A stretch of DNA of 64,000 bases, from NCBI GenBank assembly GCA_041395565.1, contig JAWLAI010000002.1, forward strand, positions 496,001 to 560,000, given 5' to 3'. Made by a program: the position numbers and the translations under genes. The notes beneath the pieces are model-generated. The model did no database searches and was not told where the DNA came from. It saw only the letters and a program-made list of their open reading frames with translations. Shown here piece by piece: positions 34,894 to 44,891 of this stretch. Position 1 is the first letter of the stretch; each line of letters begins with the position of its first letter. This DNA is from Pseudomonadota bacterium. GTDB taxonomy: Bacteria; Pseudomonadota; Gammaproteobacteria; UBA9214.

Positions 34894-35733
34894 CTATTGC
34901 AGCAGCGCCGTCTCCGGCAGCGGCCCCGCCTTGACGGCGGTATCCAGCGCCTGCAGCGTGGCGAGCAGTTCGCGCATCTGCCCGAGCGGCCAGGCATTCG
35001 GCCCGTCGCTGAGGGCCAGCGCAGGATCGGGGTGGGTTTCCATGAACAGCCCCGAGATGCCTGCGGCAACGGCGGCACGCGCCAGCACCGGGACGAACTC
35101 GCGCTGGCCGCCGGAGCGGTCGCCCTGACCGCCGGGCAACTGCACCGAATGCGTGGCGTCGAACACGACCGGCAGACCGGTATTGCGCATCACCGCCAGT
35201 GCGCGCATGTCCGAGACCAGGTTGTTGTAGCCGAACGATACCCCACGCTCGCAGATCATGATCTGGGTGTTGCCGGTCGCCAGCGCCTTGTCCGCCACGT
35301 TCTTCATGTCCCAGGGCGAGAGGAACTGCCCCTTCTTGATGTTCACCGGCCTGCCCTGGCGTGCCACGTTCTGGATGAAGTTGGTCTGCCGGCAGAGGAA
35401 GGCCGGGGTCTGCAGCACGTCCACCACGGCGGCAACCTCCGCCAGCGGCGTGTCCTCGTGCACGTCGGTCAGCACCGGCACACCGATCTGCGCCTTCACC
35501 TGTTCCAGGATGCGCAGGCCGTCCTCCAGACCCGGACCGCGGAAGCTCGTGTGCGAGGACCGGTTCGCCTTGTCGAAGGACGACTTGTAGATGAACGGCA
35601 TGCCCAGATCGGCGGTGAGCTCACTGAGCGCACCGGCCGTGTCGATGGCCAGCTGCTCGCTCTCGATGACGCAGGGACCGGCGATCAGGAACAGCGGATG
35701 TTCCAGACCGGCATCGAAATGACACAGTTTCAT
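34894..35733 (-). CDS. kdsA: 3-deoxy-8-phosphooctulonate synthase
   Basis: Condenses arabinose 5-phosphate with phosphoenolpyruvate to make KDO 8-phosphate for lipopolysaccharide. The 279-residue protein has AGPCVIES near residue 18, YKSSFDKANRSS near 49, DVHED near 95 and FDATHSVQLPGG near 195. The NIKKGQF segment near 131 has Asn-Ile-Lys as in metal-independent KdsA. Located between pyrG and eno, the common gammaproteobacterial order. Confidence 0.97.
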   Translation of the reverse strand: MKLCHFDAGLEHPLFLIAGPCVIESEQLAIDTAGALSELTADLGMPFIYKSSFDKANRSSHTSFRGPGLEDGLRILEQVKAQIGVPVLTDVHEDTPLAEVAAVVDVLQTPAFLCRQTNFIQNVARQGRPVNIKKGQFLSPWDMKNVADKALATGNTQIMICERGVSFGYNNLVSDMRALAVMRNTGLPVVFDATHSVQLPGGQGDRSGGQREFVPVLARAAVAAGISGLFMETHPDPALALSDGPNAWPLGQMRELLATLQALDTAVKAGPLPETALLQ

Positions 35734-35762
35734 GCGCTGACCGTCGGTGCGTCGCAGGCCAT

Positions 35763-37433
35763 TCAGGCGTCGGCCTCGGCCACCGCCGGCGCCGCGGCGG
35801 CCGTGAGCGTACCGGCCTGGTAGGCCAGCGCGGCCTGCACGAACCCGGTGAACAGGGGATGCCCGTCGCGCGGGGTGGAAGTGAATTCGGGGTGGAACTG
35901 GCAGGCGAAGAACCAGGGGTGGGACGCGATCTCGATCACCTCGACGAGCTGGCCGTCCAGCGAGGTGCCGGACAGCACCAGGTCATGCGACGCCAGGACC
36001 TCGCGGTAATGGTTGTTGAATTCGTAGCGGTGGCGATGCCGCTCGGTGATGATATCCCTGCCGTACAAGCGGTGCGCGAGCGTGTCGGGAACGAGCCGGC
36101 ATTTCTGCCCGCCCAGGCGCATGGTGCCGCCGAGGTCGGAATCCTCGCTGCGGGTCTCGCGGCTGCCGTCCTCGCGGCTCCACTCGGTGATCAACGCGAT
36201 CACGGGATGCGCTGCGGCCTTGCGGAATTCGGTGGAATGCGCGCCGTCCAGCCCCGCCACGTGACGCGCGAACTCGATGACCGCGACCTGCATGCCGAGG
36301 CAGATGCCGAGATACGGAATGTTTTGCTCGCGGGCGTAACGCACCGCCTCGATCTTGCCCTCGACGCCGCGTTCGCCGAATCCGCCCGGCACCAGGATGG
36401 CCGCGGCCCCGGCCAGTATGCCGGTGCCGTTCAGCTCGATGCTCTCGGAATCCACATAGCGTATCTTGACCTTGCTGCGCGTGTGGATGCCGGCGTGCAC
36501 CAGCGCCTCGGACAGCGACTTGTACGATTCGGTCAGGTCGACGTACTTGCCGACCATGGCGATGGTGACCTCCTGGTCCACCTGCTCGATGCCGCGCACC
36601 ACCTGCTGCCACTCCGCCAGGTCCGCGGGCGCGCACTCGATGCGCATCTTCTCGACGACGATGTCGTCGAGCTGCTGGTCATGCAGCAGCAGCGGGATCT
36701 TGTAGATACTGTCGACATCGACCGCGGAGATCACCGCGCGCTCCTCGACGTTGGTGAACAGCGCCACCTTGCGGCGTTCGGACGGCGGCAGCGGCCGGTC
36801 GGAACGACACAGCAGGATGTCCGGCTGGATGCCGATGGAGCGCAGTTCCTTCACCGAGTGCTGGGTCGGCTTGGTCTTGATCTCGCCGGATGCGGCGATG
36901 TAGGGCACCAGGGTCAGGTGCATGAACAGCGCGCGCTCGTGCCCGAGTTCGACGCCCATCTGGCGGATCGCCTCGAGGAACGGCAGCGACTCGATGTCGC
37001 CGACGGTACCGCCGATCTCGACCATCGCGATGTCCGCGTCGTCGGCGCCCTTGCGGATGCTGTGCTTGATCTCGTCGGTGATGTGCGGGATCACCTGCAC
37101 GGTGGCCCCGAGGTAGTCGCCGCGGCGCTCCTTGCGGATCACGCTCTCGTAGATCTGGCCGGTGGTGAAATTGTTGTCCTTCGTCATGGTGGTGCGGACG
37201 AAGCGTTCGTAGTGCCCGAGGTCGAGGTCGGTCTCGGCGCCGTCGTTGGTGACGAAGACCTCGCCGTGCTGGAACGGGCTCATGGTGCCGGGATCGACGT
37301 TGATGTAGGGATCGAGCTTGAGCAGCGTGACCTTGAGTCCGCGGGTCTCCAGCAATGTACCCAGCGAGGCCGATGCGATGCCCTTGCCCAAAGAGGACAC
37401 CACACCACCGGTGATGAAGATGAATCGGGTCAT
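35763..37433 (-). CDS. pyrG: CTP synthase
   Basis: Amination of UTP to CTP with glutamine. The 556-residue protein has an N-terminal synthase domain (MTRFIFITGGVVSSLGKG, LKLDPYINVDPGTMSPFQHGE) and a C-terminal class I glutaminase domain with GGFGERG, nucleophile loop YLGICLGMQ (Cys near 385) and a His-Pro-Glu triad end in FHPEFTS. An Ala-rich tail of about a dozen residues extends beyond the usual 545. ATG 37433 is the start; the frame upstream is not conserved. Confidence 0.98.
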   Translation of the reverse strand: MTRFIFITGGVVSSLGKGIASASLGTLLETRGLKVTLLKLDPYINVDPGTMSPFQHGEVFVTNDGAETDLDLGHYERFVRTTMTKDNNFTTGQIYESVIRKERRGDYLGATVQVIPHITDEIKHSIRKGADDADIAMVEIGGTVGDIESLPFLEAIRQMGVELGHERALFMHLTLVPYIAASGEIKTKPTQHSVKELRSIGIQPDILLCRSDRPLPPSERRKVALFTNVEERAVISAVDVDSIYKIPLLLHDQQLDDIVVEKMRIECAPADLAEWQQVVRGIEQVDQEVTIAMVGKYVDLTESYKSLSEALVHAGIHTRSKVKIRYVDSESIELNGTGILAGAAAILVPGGFGERGVEGKIEAVRYAREQNIPYLGICLGMQVAVIEFARHVAGLDGAHSTEFRKAAAHPVIALITEWSREDGSRETRSEDSDLGGTMRLGGQKCRLVPDTLAHRLYGRDIITERHRHRYEFNNHYREVLASHDLVLSGTSLDGQLVEVIEIASHPWFFACQFHPEFTSTPRDGHPLFTGFVQAALAYQAGTLTAAAAPAVAEADA

Positions 37434-37507
37434 TGAATTCCTGGAGTCGGGGTGCGACACGGGTGCCGCAGGACGGGCGTCAACGTTACCAGATCGTGCC
37501 GGGCACC

Positions 37508-38872
37508 TCAATTACCCGCGGCGCCGGGCGCGCCTGCTGCCGGCGCCGCAGCGTCCCACGTGATCTCGAACGCGGACTCGCCGGGACCGGCCTGGAACGG
37601 CTCGCACACCCACAGCCCGGCTACCAGCGCGAGCCGCTCGCCGACGAAGATCAGGGGAATTCGTGTGCGTTCCCAGGGCGGTATGCCGTGTTCCTGGAAC
37701 AGTTTCTTCAATGCGTGATGGCGGCCGCGTCCTGCCGGCGCGCAGCATTCGCCGCCGTGCCGCCAGCGCACCAGGACGCCGCCGTCCGGGACGGCGGCGC
37801 GGCGGATCCCGCGCCCCGTGGTCGGCCGTGCGTGCAGCACGCCGCCGGCACCGGGCAGGACCAGCGGCGCATCCAGCGTCCAGGACAGCGCCTCCGCCGG
37901 TGCCGGCTCGGGGCGCGCCTGCAGCAGGTACAGGGTGTCACGATACCGGCGCAATTCGTACCCGCCCCAGCTTACGCAGGGCTGCGCATCCCCGCGACTG
38001 CGCGGGATATCGTCGAGCATGTGCGCAAGCACGGCAGCCGAAGGCGTCGTGCCCGTCGCCCGTCGCAGCCAGTAACGCAGGAGCGCGCGTGCGCGCGCCG
38101 GCGGCAGGCCGGCCAGGACCGGCAGCCGCAGCTGCCCCGCTGCCGCGCCGGCCGCGGCCTGCAGATCGGTCATGGCCATTGCATCCAGCAGCGCGGCCGC
38201 CTCGGCCTGATGTGCGGCGCTGCGCGCCAGGTTCGCCGCCACCGCCGGCCAGCGCGCCGCGAGCAGCGGCATGACGTGATGACGCAGGTAGTTGCGATCG
38301 AAGCCGGTATCGAAATTGCTGGGGTCGTCGATCCAGCGCAGGCGCCGGCTTTCGGCATAGGCGCGCAGCGCGGCGCGCGACACGTCCAGCAGCGGCCGCA
38401 GGCGCGTGCCCGCGCCGAGGCCGCTCCGAACCGGCATGGCGGACAGCCCGTGCACCCCGGCGCCGCGCAGCAGCTGCAGCAGCAGGGTCTCGGCCTGGTC
38501 GTCGCGATGCTGGGCGGTGAGCAGGCAGTGGCCGGCGGGCAACCAGCCGGCCAGCGCTGCATAGCGCGCGGTCCTGGCCGCGGCCTCCGGGGAATCGCCG
38601 CGGCCGGCACGTGCGTCCACATCCAGCTCGGCATAGTCGAGCCCGAGCCCGGTACAGACGGCACGGCAATGCGCGCCCCAGCGCGCCGCCTCCGGGTGCA
38701 GTCCGTGGTTCACGTGCACGGCGCCGAGCGGCAGCGCCAGCTGCGCCTGCAGTGCCGCCAGCGCGTGCAGCAGGGCGTGGGAATCCATGCCGCCACTGAA
38801 GGCCACCTGGTAGCCGGCCGGCCGCGGGAACGCCTGCAACCGGGCATGGAGGAACTGCGGGGTGAAGCTCAC
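37508..38872 (-). CDS. tilS: tRNA(Ile)-lysidine synthase
   Basis: Converts C34 of tRNA-Ile(CAU) to lysidine using ATP and lysine, changing the codon read from AUG to AUA. The N-terminal PP-loop SGGMDSHALL and VNHGLHPEA, then TAQHRDDQAETLLLQLLRG (near 120), WIDDPSNFD and RNYLRHHV define the catalytic domain; the C-terminal domain contains the FQEHGIPPWERTRIPLIF segment. GTG 38872 (AGGG seven bases before) is my preferred start, giving 454 residues; GTG 38905 is an alternative. It lies between accA and pyrG, and the GC content is very high. Confidence 0.94.
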   Translation of the reverse strand: MSFTPQFLHARLQAFPRPAGYQVAFSGGMDSHALLHALAALQAQLALPLGAVHVNHGLHPEAARWGAHCRAVCTGLGLDYAELDVDARAGRGDSPEAAARTARYAALAGWLPAGHCLLTAQHRDDQAETLLLQLLRGAGVHGLSAMPVRSGLGAGTRLRPLLDVSRAALRAYAESRRLRWIDDPSNFDTGFDRNYLRHHVMPLLAARWPAVAANLARSAAHQAEAAALLDAMAMTDLQAAAGAAAGQLRLPVLAGLPPARARALLRYWLRRATGTTPSAAVLAHMLDDIPRSRGDAQPCVSWGGYELRRYRDTLYLLQARPEPAPAEALSWTLDAPLVLPGAGGVLHARPTTGRGIRRAAVPDGGVLVRWRHGGECCAPAGRGRHHALKKLFQEHGIPPWERTRIPLIFVGERLALVAGLWVCEPFQAGPGESAFEITWDAAAPAAGAPGAAGN

Positions 38873-38929
38873 GTCGGCCCTAGGCACGGCTGCGCGACAG
38901 CGCACAAACCTGCGGCACGCGTGCGAACG

Positions 38930-39889
38930 TCAGCGCTCGCTGAACTGTCCGTACGCCATCAGGCGCTTGTAGCGCTGCTCGATGAGCTTGTCCAGCGACT
39001 TGCCGCTCAGCTTGCCGAGCGCTTCCTGCAGCACCTGGCGCAGGTTCTCGGCCGCTCCGTCCACGTCGCGGTGCGCACCGCCGAGCGGCTCCTTGATCAC
39101 CTTGTCGACCAGGCCCAGCTCGCTGAGCCGCGCCGAGGTGATACCGAGCGCCTCGGCGGCATCGGACGCCTTCTCCGCGCTCTTCCACAGGATCGAGGCA
39201 CAGCCCTCGGGCGAGATCACGGAATAGGTGCTGTATTGCAGCATCAGGGTCACGTCGCCGACGCCGATCGCCAGCGCGCCGCCCGAACCGCCCTCGCCGA
39301 TCACCGTACAGACGATCGGGGTGCGCAGGCGCGACATCACCAGCAGGTTGCGGGCGATGGCCTCGCTCTGGCCGCGCTCCTCGGCGCCGATGCCGGGATA
39401 CGCGCCCGGTGTGTCGATGAAGGTCAGCACCGGCAGGCCGAAGCGTTCCGCCAGCTGCATCAGCCGCAGGGCCTTGCGATAGCCCTCGGGCCGCGGCATG
39501 CCGAAATTGCGCTGCAGCTTCTCCTTGGTATCGCGTCCCTTTTGCTGCCCGATGACCATGACCGGCGTGCCCTCGAAGCGGGCGAGTCCGCCGACAATGG
39601 CATTGTCGTCGGCATAGTGCCGGTCGCCGTGCAGCTCCTCGAAATCGGTGAACAGCCGCACGATGTAATCCATGGTGTAGGGGCGCTGCGGGTGGCGCGC
39701 GAGCTGCGAGATCTGCCAGGGCGTCAGGCTGTTGAAGATCGACTCGGTCAGTTCGCGGCTCTTGGCCTTGAGCTTCTCCACTTCCTCGCTGATATTGATG
39801 TCGGTGTCGCCACTGACATAGTGCAGCTCGTCGATTTTCGCCTCCAGCTCGGCGATCGGCTGCTCGAATTCGAGAAAATTGAGGTTCAT
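38930..39889 (-). CDS. accA: Acetyl-CoA carboxylase carboxyltransferase subunit alpha
   Basis: With AccD transfers carboxyl from carboxybiotin to acetyl-CoA, the first committed step of fatty acid synthesis. The 319-residue protein (the E. coli length) starts MNLNFLEFEQPIAELE and has FIDTPGAYPGIGAEERGQ near 160-177 and EGGSGGALAIG near 200. The frame is open upstream to 40012, but ATG 39889 matches the family start. It is downstream of dnaE, as in E. coli. Confidence 0.98.
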   Translation of the reverse strand: MNLNFLEFEQPIAELEAKIDELHYVSGDTDINISEEVEKLKAKSRELTESIFNSLTPWQISQLARHPQRPYTMDYIVRLFTDFEELHGDRHYADDNAIVGGLARFEGTPVMVIGQQKGRDTKEKLQRNFGMPRPEGYRKALRLMQLAERFGLPVLTFIDTPGAYPGIGAEERGQSEAIARNLLVMSRLRTPIVCTVIGEGGSGGALAIGVGDVTLMLQYSTYSVISPEGCASILWKSAEKASDAAEALGITSARLSELGLVDKVIKEPLGGAHRDVDGAAENLRQVLQEALGKLSGKSLDKLIEQRYKRLMAYGQFSER

Positions 39890-40053
39890 CAGCGGGTCCG
39901 GTGCGGTTTCGCGGGAGCGCCTAAGGTAACGTTTCCGCCCCGGCGAGACAAGAACCCGCCCGGACATCCACGCGGGCGCGACCGTGGCGCCGCTCGATCC
40001 AGCCGCCTGCACGGACCGCTCTGACGCGCGCGGGAGCGGGGGGCGGGTTCAGA

Positions 40054-43000
40054 TCAGGCATACTCCACCTGCACGCGGTCGCGGCCGGCCAGCTCGCGCA
40101 GGCGGTGCAGCAACTCGTCGGTGGGATGCACGGTCCAATCCTCGCCGAGTGCCAGCCGCGCGCGCGCAGCGCCGCCGGTATAGTCGATGCATACCCGGCA
40201 GTGTCCCTGGCGAAACGGCTGCAGGATGTCGGCGAGGACATCGGCGAAGCCGTTACCGGCCTGCGCGGACTCGACCCCCACCACCAGCCGGCGGGCGAAC
40301 AGTTCGCGCGCCTGGTTGATGTCGTAGATGCTCTGCGCGGTGACCTGGTGACCGCCGGTGTAGTCATCCAGGCCGAAGCCGCCCTGGATCACCAGCACCT
40401 TGTCCTTGCCGAGCACGGCCTGGTATTTCTCGTACACCTCCGGAAACACGCGCACCTCGACGCGCGCGCTGTTGTCGTCCAGGGACAGGAAGGCGATCTT
40501 GCCGCCGCGCTGGGTCTTGCGGATACGCATGTTCATCACCAGCCCGGCAACGGTGACCGCGCGTTCACCGCTCCCCGGCCGGCCGGGCCGGGCTGCCTGC
40601 GCGGGCATGGCGGCACACACCTGCTCGAGCTCGGCCAGCCGGCCGCTGACGATATGCGCCAGTTCCGGCAGATAGCGCGTGATCGGGTGACCGGTCAGAT
40701 AGAGTCCGAGCGCATCCATCTCGCCCTGCAGGCGCTGTTCCTCCTCCCACTCCGGCAGGACGACGCGCGCGGGCGGCGGCGCCGGGACCGCGGCCGCCGT
40801 TTCCCCGAACAGGTCGTTCTGGCCGGTGTCCAGGTCGCGGCTGCGCTGCTCCGCCAGCTTCAGGGCCTGGGTCAGATTCGCCGTCTGCGAGGCGCGCGTC
40901 TCGCCCATCGAGTCGAGCGCGCCGGCACGAATCAGCGCATCCAGCACGCGCCGGTTCAGTTTGGCTCGATCCACGCGCTGGCAGAAATCGAACAGGTCGG
41001 TAAAGGTGCCGCCCTGTCCGCGCTCGGCCAGCATGCCCTCGATCGCGGCCTGACCGACGCCCTTGATGGCGCCCAGACCGTAGATGATGGTATCCCCCGA
41101 CTGCACGGTGAAACGGTAGTCCGAACGGTTGACGTCCGGCGGCACGACCCTGAGTTTCATGTCGCGGCATTCGGCGATCAGATGCACCACCTTGTCGGTG
41201 TTGTCCATGTCCGCCGACAGCACGGCTGCCATGAACGCGGCCGGATAGTGCGCCTTCAGCCAGGCGGTCTGATAGGACAGCAGTGCATAGGCGGCGGAAT
41301 GGCTCTTGTTGAAGCCGTAGCCGGCAAACTTCTCCATCAGGTCGAAGATGTAGGTGGCCACGTCCGCAGCGACGCCGCGCTGCTCGGCGCCCGCCAGGAA
41401 GATGGAGCGCTGCTTGGCCATCTCCTCTGGTTTCTTCTTGCCCATAGCGCGCCGCAGCATGTCCGCGCCGCCCAGGGTGTAGCCGGCCAACACCTGCGCG
41501 ATCTGCATCACCTGTTCCTGATACAGGATGATGCCGTAGGTCGGCTTGAGAATCGGTTCGAGGTCCGGGTGCGGGTATTTGATCTCCGCGCCGTGTTTGC
41601 GCGCGATGAAATCGTCGACCATGCCGGACTGCAGCGGACCCGGCCGGAACAGCGCGACCAACGCGACGATGTCCTCGAAGGTGTCCGGCTGCAGGCGCCG
41701 GATCAGATCCTTCATACCCGTCGATTCGAGCTGGAATACGGCGGTCGTCGCAGACGCCTTGAGCAGGCTGAAGGCGGCCGCATCGGTCAGTTCCAGCTTG
41801 CCGATGTCGACCGGCGCTTCGCCGGCCGTGGCGCGGCGGGCGTTGATGGTCTTCAACGCCCAGTCGATGATGGTCAGGGTGCGCAGGCCGAGGAAGTCGA
41901 ACTTGACCAGGCCGACCGCCTCGACGTCATCCTTGTCGAACTGGCTGACCACCCCCTCGCTGCCCTGTTCGCAGTACAGCGGTGTGAAATCGGTCAGCTG
42001 CGACGGTGCGATCACCACACCGCCGGCATGCTTGCCGGCATTGCGCGCCAGCCCCTCCAGCGCACGTGCGAGATCGATCAGCGCCTGCACCTCCTCGTCG
42101 CCGTCGTACAGCTCGGCCAGCTGCGGCTCCTGCTCGAGCGCCTTGTCCAGCGTCATGCCGATCTCGAACGGGATCAACTTGGCGATGCGGTCGGTGAATC
42201 CGTACGGATGCCCCAGCACCCGGCCGACATCGCGCACCACCGCTTTCGCGGCCATCGAGCCGTAGGTGATGATCTGCGACACCTTCTCGCGCCCATAGCG
42301 CTCGGCGACGTACTCGATGACGCGGTCGCGCCCCTCCATGCAGAAGTCCACGTCGAAGTCCGGCATGGACACGCGTTCCGGATTCAGGAAGCGTTCGAAC
42401 AGCAGGTCGTAGCGCAGCGGATCGAGGTCGGTGATGGTCAGCGCGTAGGCGACCAAGGAACCGGCACCGGAACCACGCCCCGGCCCGACCGGAATGTCAT
42501 TGACCTTGGCCCACTTGATGAAATCGGCAACGATGAGAAAGTAGCCGGGGAACCCCATCTTCAGGATCACGTCGATCTCGACCGCGAGCCGCTCGCGATA
42601 GCGCGCGCGGATTGCGTCGATGTCGGGTGGCGCGGGATCGTACAGCTGCGCGAAGCGCTGCTCCAGCCCCTCCTCTGCCTGGGCACGGAAATACGCCTCG
42701 ATACCGGTCCCCGCCGGCAGCGGGAAATCCGGGAGGTAGTTGCGGCCCAGTTCCAGCTCCAGGTTGCAGCGGCACGCGATCTCGACGCTGTTTTCCAGCG
42801 CCTCCGGTATATCCGCGAACAGCGCCTGCATCTCCTGCGGCGTGCGCAGGTACTGCTGCTCGGTGAACTGGCGCGTACGGCGCGGATCGTCGAGCGTGCG
42901 GCCCTCGTTGATGCAGACCCGCGCCTCGTGCGCGATGAAGTCTGCCGGCGCGAGGAAATGGACGTCGTTGGTAGCCACCACGGGCACGTCGTGGCGCGCG

Positions 43001-43563
43001 GCCAGCGCGACCGCCCGGTGCAGGTAATCCTCCTCCCCGGGCCGGCCGGCGCGTGTCAGCTCGAGGTAGAAACTGTCCGGGAACAGACGCTGCCACGTTG
43101 CCAGCGCCTGCCCGGCCAGGTCCTCCCGGTTGGCCAGCAGGGCCCGGCCGATATTGCCGGCCATGCCGCCGGACAGCGCAATCAGACCCTCCGCGCCGCC
43201 CTCGAACCAGTCCGGCTCCAGTACCGGTATCCCGCGCTGCTGTCCCTGCGTATAGGCACGCGAGACCAGGCGGGTGAGATTCAGGTAGCCCGTGCGCGAC
43301 CGGCACAGCAGGACCAGGCGGGCGGGCGGGTCGCCCGCGGCAGGGTCTGCCACCCACACATCCACGCCGATGATCGGTTTCACCCCCGCGGCCATCGCGG
43401 CACGGTAGAACTTCACCATGGAAAACATGTTGCACTGGTCGGTCACCGCCACGGCCGGCATGCCGGCTTCGGCGACCTGCCGGACCAGCGGCTTGATGCG
43501 CACGGTGCCGTTGACCAGCGAGTATTCGGTATGGACGTGCAGGTGAACGAAGGTGGCCGGCAT
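40054..43563 (-). CDS. dnaE: DNA polymerase III subunit alpha
   Basis: Catalytic subunit of the replicative polymerase. The 1169-residue product (1160 in E. coli) begins MPATFVHLHVHTEYSLVNG with the PHP domain, has the polymerase metal motif MPDFDVDFCMEGRD near 400, GPGRGSGAGSLVAY near 360, the FNKSHSAAYALLSYQTAWLKAHYP region near 760, an HhH region and a C-terminal OB-fold domain (near 1000). ATG 43563 replaces the longer open frame start. An AT-rich promoter-like region lies upstream. Confidence 0.98.
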   Translation of the reverse strand: MPATFVHLHVHTEYSLVNGTVRIKPLVRQVAEAGMPAVAVTDQCNMFSMVKFYRAAMAAGVKPIIGVDVWVADPAAGDPPARLVLLCRSRTGYLNLTRLVSRAYTQGQQRGIPVLEPDWFEGGAEGLIALSGGMAGNIGRALLANREDLAGQALATWQRLFPDSFYLELTRAGRPGEEDYLHRAVALAARHDVPVVATNDVHFLAPADFIAHEARVCINEGRTLDDPRRTRQFTEQQYLRTPQEMQALFADIPEALENSVEIACRCNLELELGRNYLPDFPLPAGTGIEAYFRAQAEEGLEQRFAQLYDPAPPDIDAIRARYRERLAVEIDVILKMGFPGYFLIVADFIKWAKVNDIPVGPGRGSGAGSLVAYALTITDLDPLRYDLLFERFLNPERVSMPDFDVDFCMEGRDRVIEYVAERYGREKVSQIITYGSMAAKAVVRDVGRVLGHPYGFTDRIAKLIPFEIGMTLDKALEQEPQLAELYDGDEEVQALIDLARALEGLARNAGKHAGGVVIAPSQLTDFTPLYCEQGSEGVVSQFDKDDVEAVGLVKFDFLGLRTLTIIDWALKTINARRATAGEAPVDIGKLELTDAAAFSLLKASATTAVFQLESTGMKDLIRRLQPDTFEDIVALVALFRPGPLQSGMVDDFIARKHGAEIKYPHPDLEPILKPTYGIILYQEQVMQIAQVLAGYTLGGADMLRRAMGKKKPEEMAKQRSIFLAGAEQRGVAADVATYIFDLMEKFAGYGFNKSHSAAYALLSYQTAWLKAHYPAAFMAAVLSADMDNTDKVVHLIAECRDMKLRVVPPDVNRSDYRFTVQSGDTIIYGLGAIKGVGQAAIEGMLAERGQGGTFTDLFDFCQRVDRAKLNRRVLDALIRAGALDSMGETRASQTANLTQALKLAEQRSRDLDTGQNDLFGETAAAVPAPPPARVVLPEWEEEQRLQGEMDALGLYLTGHPITRYLPELAHIVSGRLAELEQVCAAMPAQAARPGRPGSGERAVTVAGLVMNMRIRKTQRGGKIAFLSLDDNSARVEVRVFPEVYEKYQAVLGKDKVLVIQGGFGLDDYTGGHQVTAQSIYDINQARELFARRLVVGVESAQAGNGFADVLADILQPFRQGHCRVCIDYTGGAARARLALGEDWTVHPTDELLHRLRELAGRDRVQVEYA

Positions 43564-43633
43564 GGCAAAAAGTGTCCGATTTTCACTGCCCGGTTGCAAG
43601 CCGGCCAACACCCAGAAAAAAGATTAGATAAAT

Positions 43634-43662
43634 ATTATATATATTTGAATATAAACAGTAAC
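43634..43662 (-). promoter_or_regulatory. Candidate dnaE promoter
   Basis: On the minus strand a perfect TATAAT (43639-43634) is preceded at 17 bases by GTTACT (43662-43657, three of six matches to TTGACA). It lies in a conspicuous AT-rich patch (43616-43660) in this GC-rich sequence, about 70 bases before the dnaE start. Confidence 0.4.
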
Positions 43663-43802
43663 AGATCATGGACACGGCCACCCCCAGGGGCCGCGGCACC
43701 GGCAGCGGGAATTTGCCTGAAGTGCGAGAGCGCTCATATTAATTTTCGACGTCTTCTGGTCGATACAGGCTGTAGCGCAGCTGCCCGTGGACGTCCCGAC
43801 CC

Positions 43803-44891
43803 ATGCACCCGCCCCACAGCGTACATCTAGCCGGTATCTTCGAAGCCGAGGAACTCAGGGGCTTCTCGCGCAGCATGGCGGATCTGCACTGGCTGCTGCT
43901 GATCCTCGTCCTGGCATATTTCTTCATCCCCGGCACCGCGGTGACGGCACCGGATGCGATCGTCCTGGCCAGCGTGCTGTACACGGTGTTCATCCTCATC
44001 TTCCGTTACCTGAACATCCTGGCGCCCAACACCCGGTTGAAGCTGGCAATCGAAACCTGGTCCATGGTCATCTACATCACGGTGGTGCTGCAGCTGACCG
44101 GACACATCGACAGTCCGCTGATCAACCTCTACCTGCTGGTGATCATCGCCTGCGCGATCGCACTGGGCAAGGCCATGACCACGCTCGAGGTGGTGCTGGT
44201 CGCCAGCTGCTACGTGTTGACGGGCTATCAGCAGTATGCCGAGGAGATGTTCACCGCGCAGACCCTGACCCTGCTGGCGGCGAAGTTCTCGCCCTTCCTG
44301 CTGGTTGCCGGCGTGACCTCCATGCTGGCCGCGGACATCCTCGCCGCCAAGCGCAAGATCACGCTGCTGTCGCAGACCGATGAACTGACCGGCCTGCTCA
44401 ACATGCGCGCCTTCAACAACATCCTCAAGCGCGAGATCGAGCGCGCACGACGCCACGACGAGTCGCTGAGCCTGGTGATGATCGATATCGACGGCCTGAA
44501 ACAGGTCAATGACCTGTACGGTCACGCGACCGGCAGCCACATGATCCAGGCCGCGGCGCAGGCGCTGCAGCATTGTGTACGCGCCTCCGACGTTATCGCG
44601 CGCTACGGCGGCGACGAATTCGTCATCCTGATGTCCCGCACCACACTGGACAACGCGCGTGCCTGCGCGGAACGCATCCGCAACACCATCAGCAACACCA
44701 CGCTGAGCGTCCGAGGACAATGCATCGCCCCCAGCGCGAGCATCGGCCTGGCCAGCTACCCGGAGGGCGTGAGCGAGCCGGCCGAGGTGCTCGACAAGGC
44801 CGACCTTGCGCTCTACAACAGCAAGCAGTGCGGCCGCAACCGGGTAACCAATTACGCCAAGGAGCTGGAGAGCGGACTGGTCTGCGCCTAG
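43803..44891 (+). CDS. Membrane diguanylate cyclase (GGDEF)
   Basis: Makes the second messenger cyclic di-GMP. The 362-residue protein has about five or six membrane helices in residues 27-180 (a sensor of unknown ligand) and a GGDEF domain at about 190-355. The catalytic motif GGDEF (269-273), the metal Asp in MIDIDGLKQVND and an inhibitory I-site RASD (260-263) are all intact, so an active, product-inhibited enzyme is expected. Start ATG 43803 has weak ribosome-binding sequence; a later ATG at 43875 is possible. It sits alone on the plus strand between dnaE and rnhB, which are adjacent in E. coli. Confidence 0.92.
   Translation: MHPPHSVHLAGIFEAEELRGFSRSMADLHWLLLILVLAYFFIPGTAVTAPDAIVLASVLYTVFILIFRYLNILAPNTRLKLAIETWSMVIYITVVLQLTGHIDSPLINLYLLVIIACAIALGKAMTTLEVVLVASCYVLTGYQQYAEEMFTAQTLTLLAAKFSPFLLVAGVTSMLAADILAAKRKITLLSQTDELTGLLNMRAFNNILKREIERARRHDESLSLVMIDIDGLKQVNDLYGHATGSHMIQAAAQALQHCVRASDVIARYGGDEFVILMSRTTLDNARACAERIRNTISNTTLSVRGQCIAPSASIGLASYPEGVSEPAEVLDKADLALYNSKQCGRNRVTNYAKELESGLVCA

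Noticed and set aside
40105..43830. 1241-codon plus-strand open frame
   Set aside because: It lies antisense to dnaE, which has complete family motifs. The translation is Arg/His/Gln-rich without domains, the usual shadow in GC-rich DNA.
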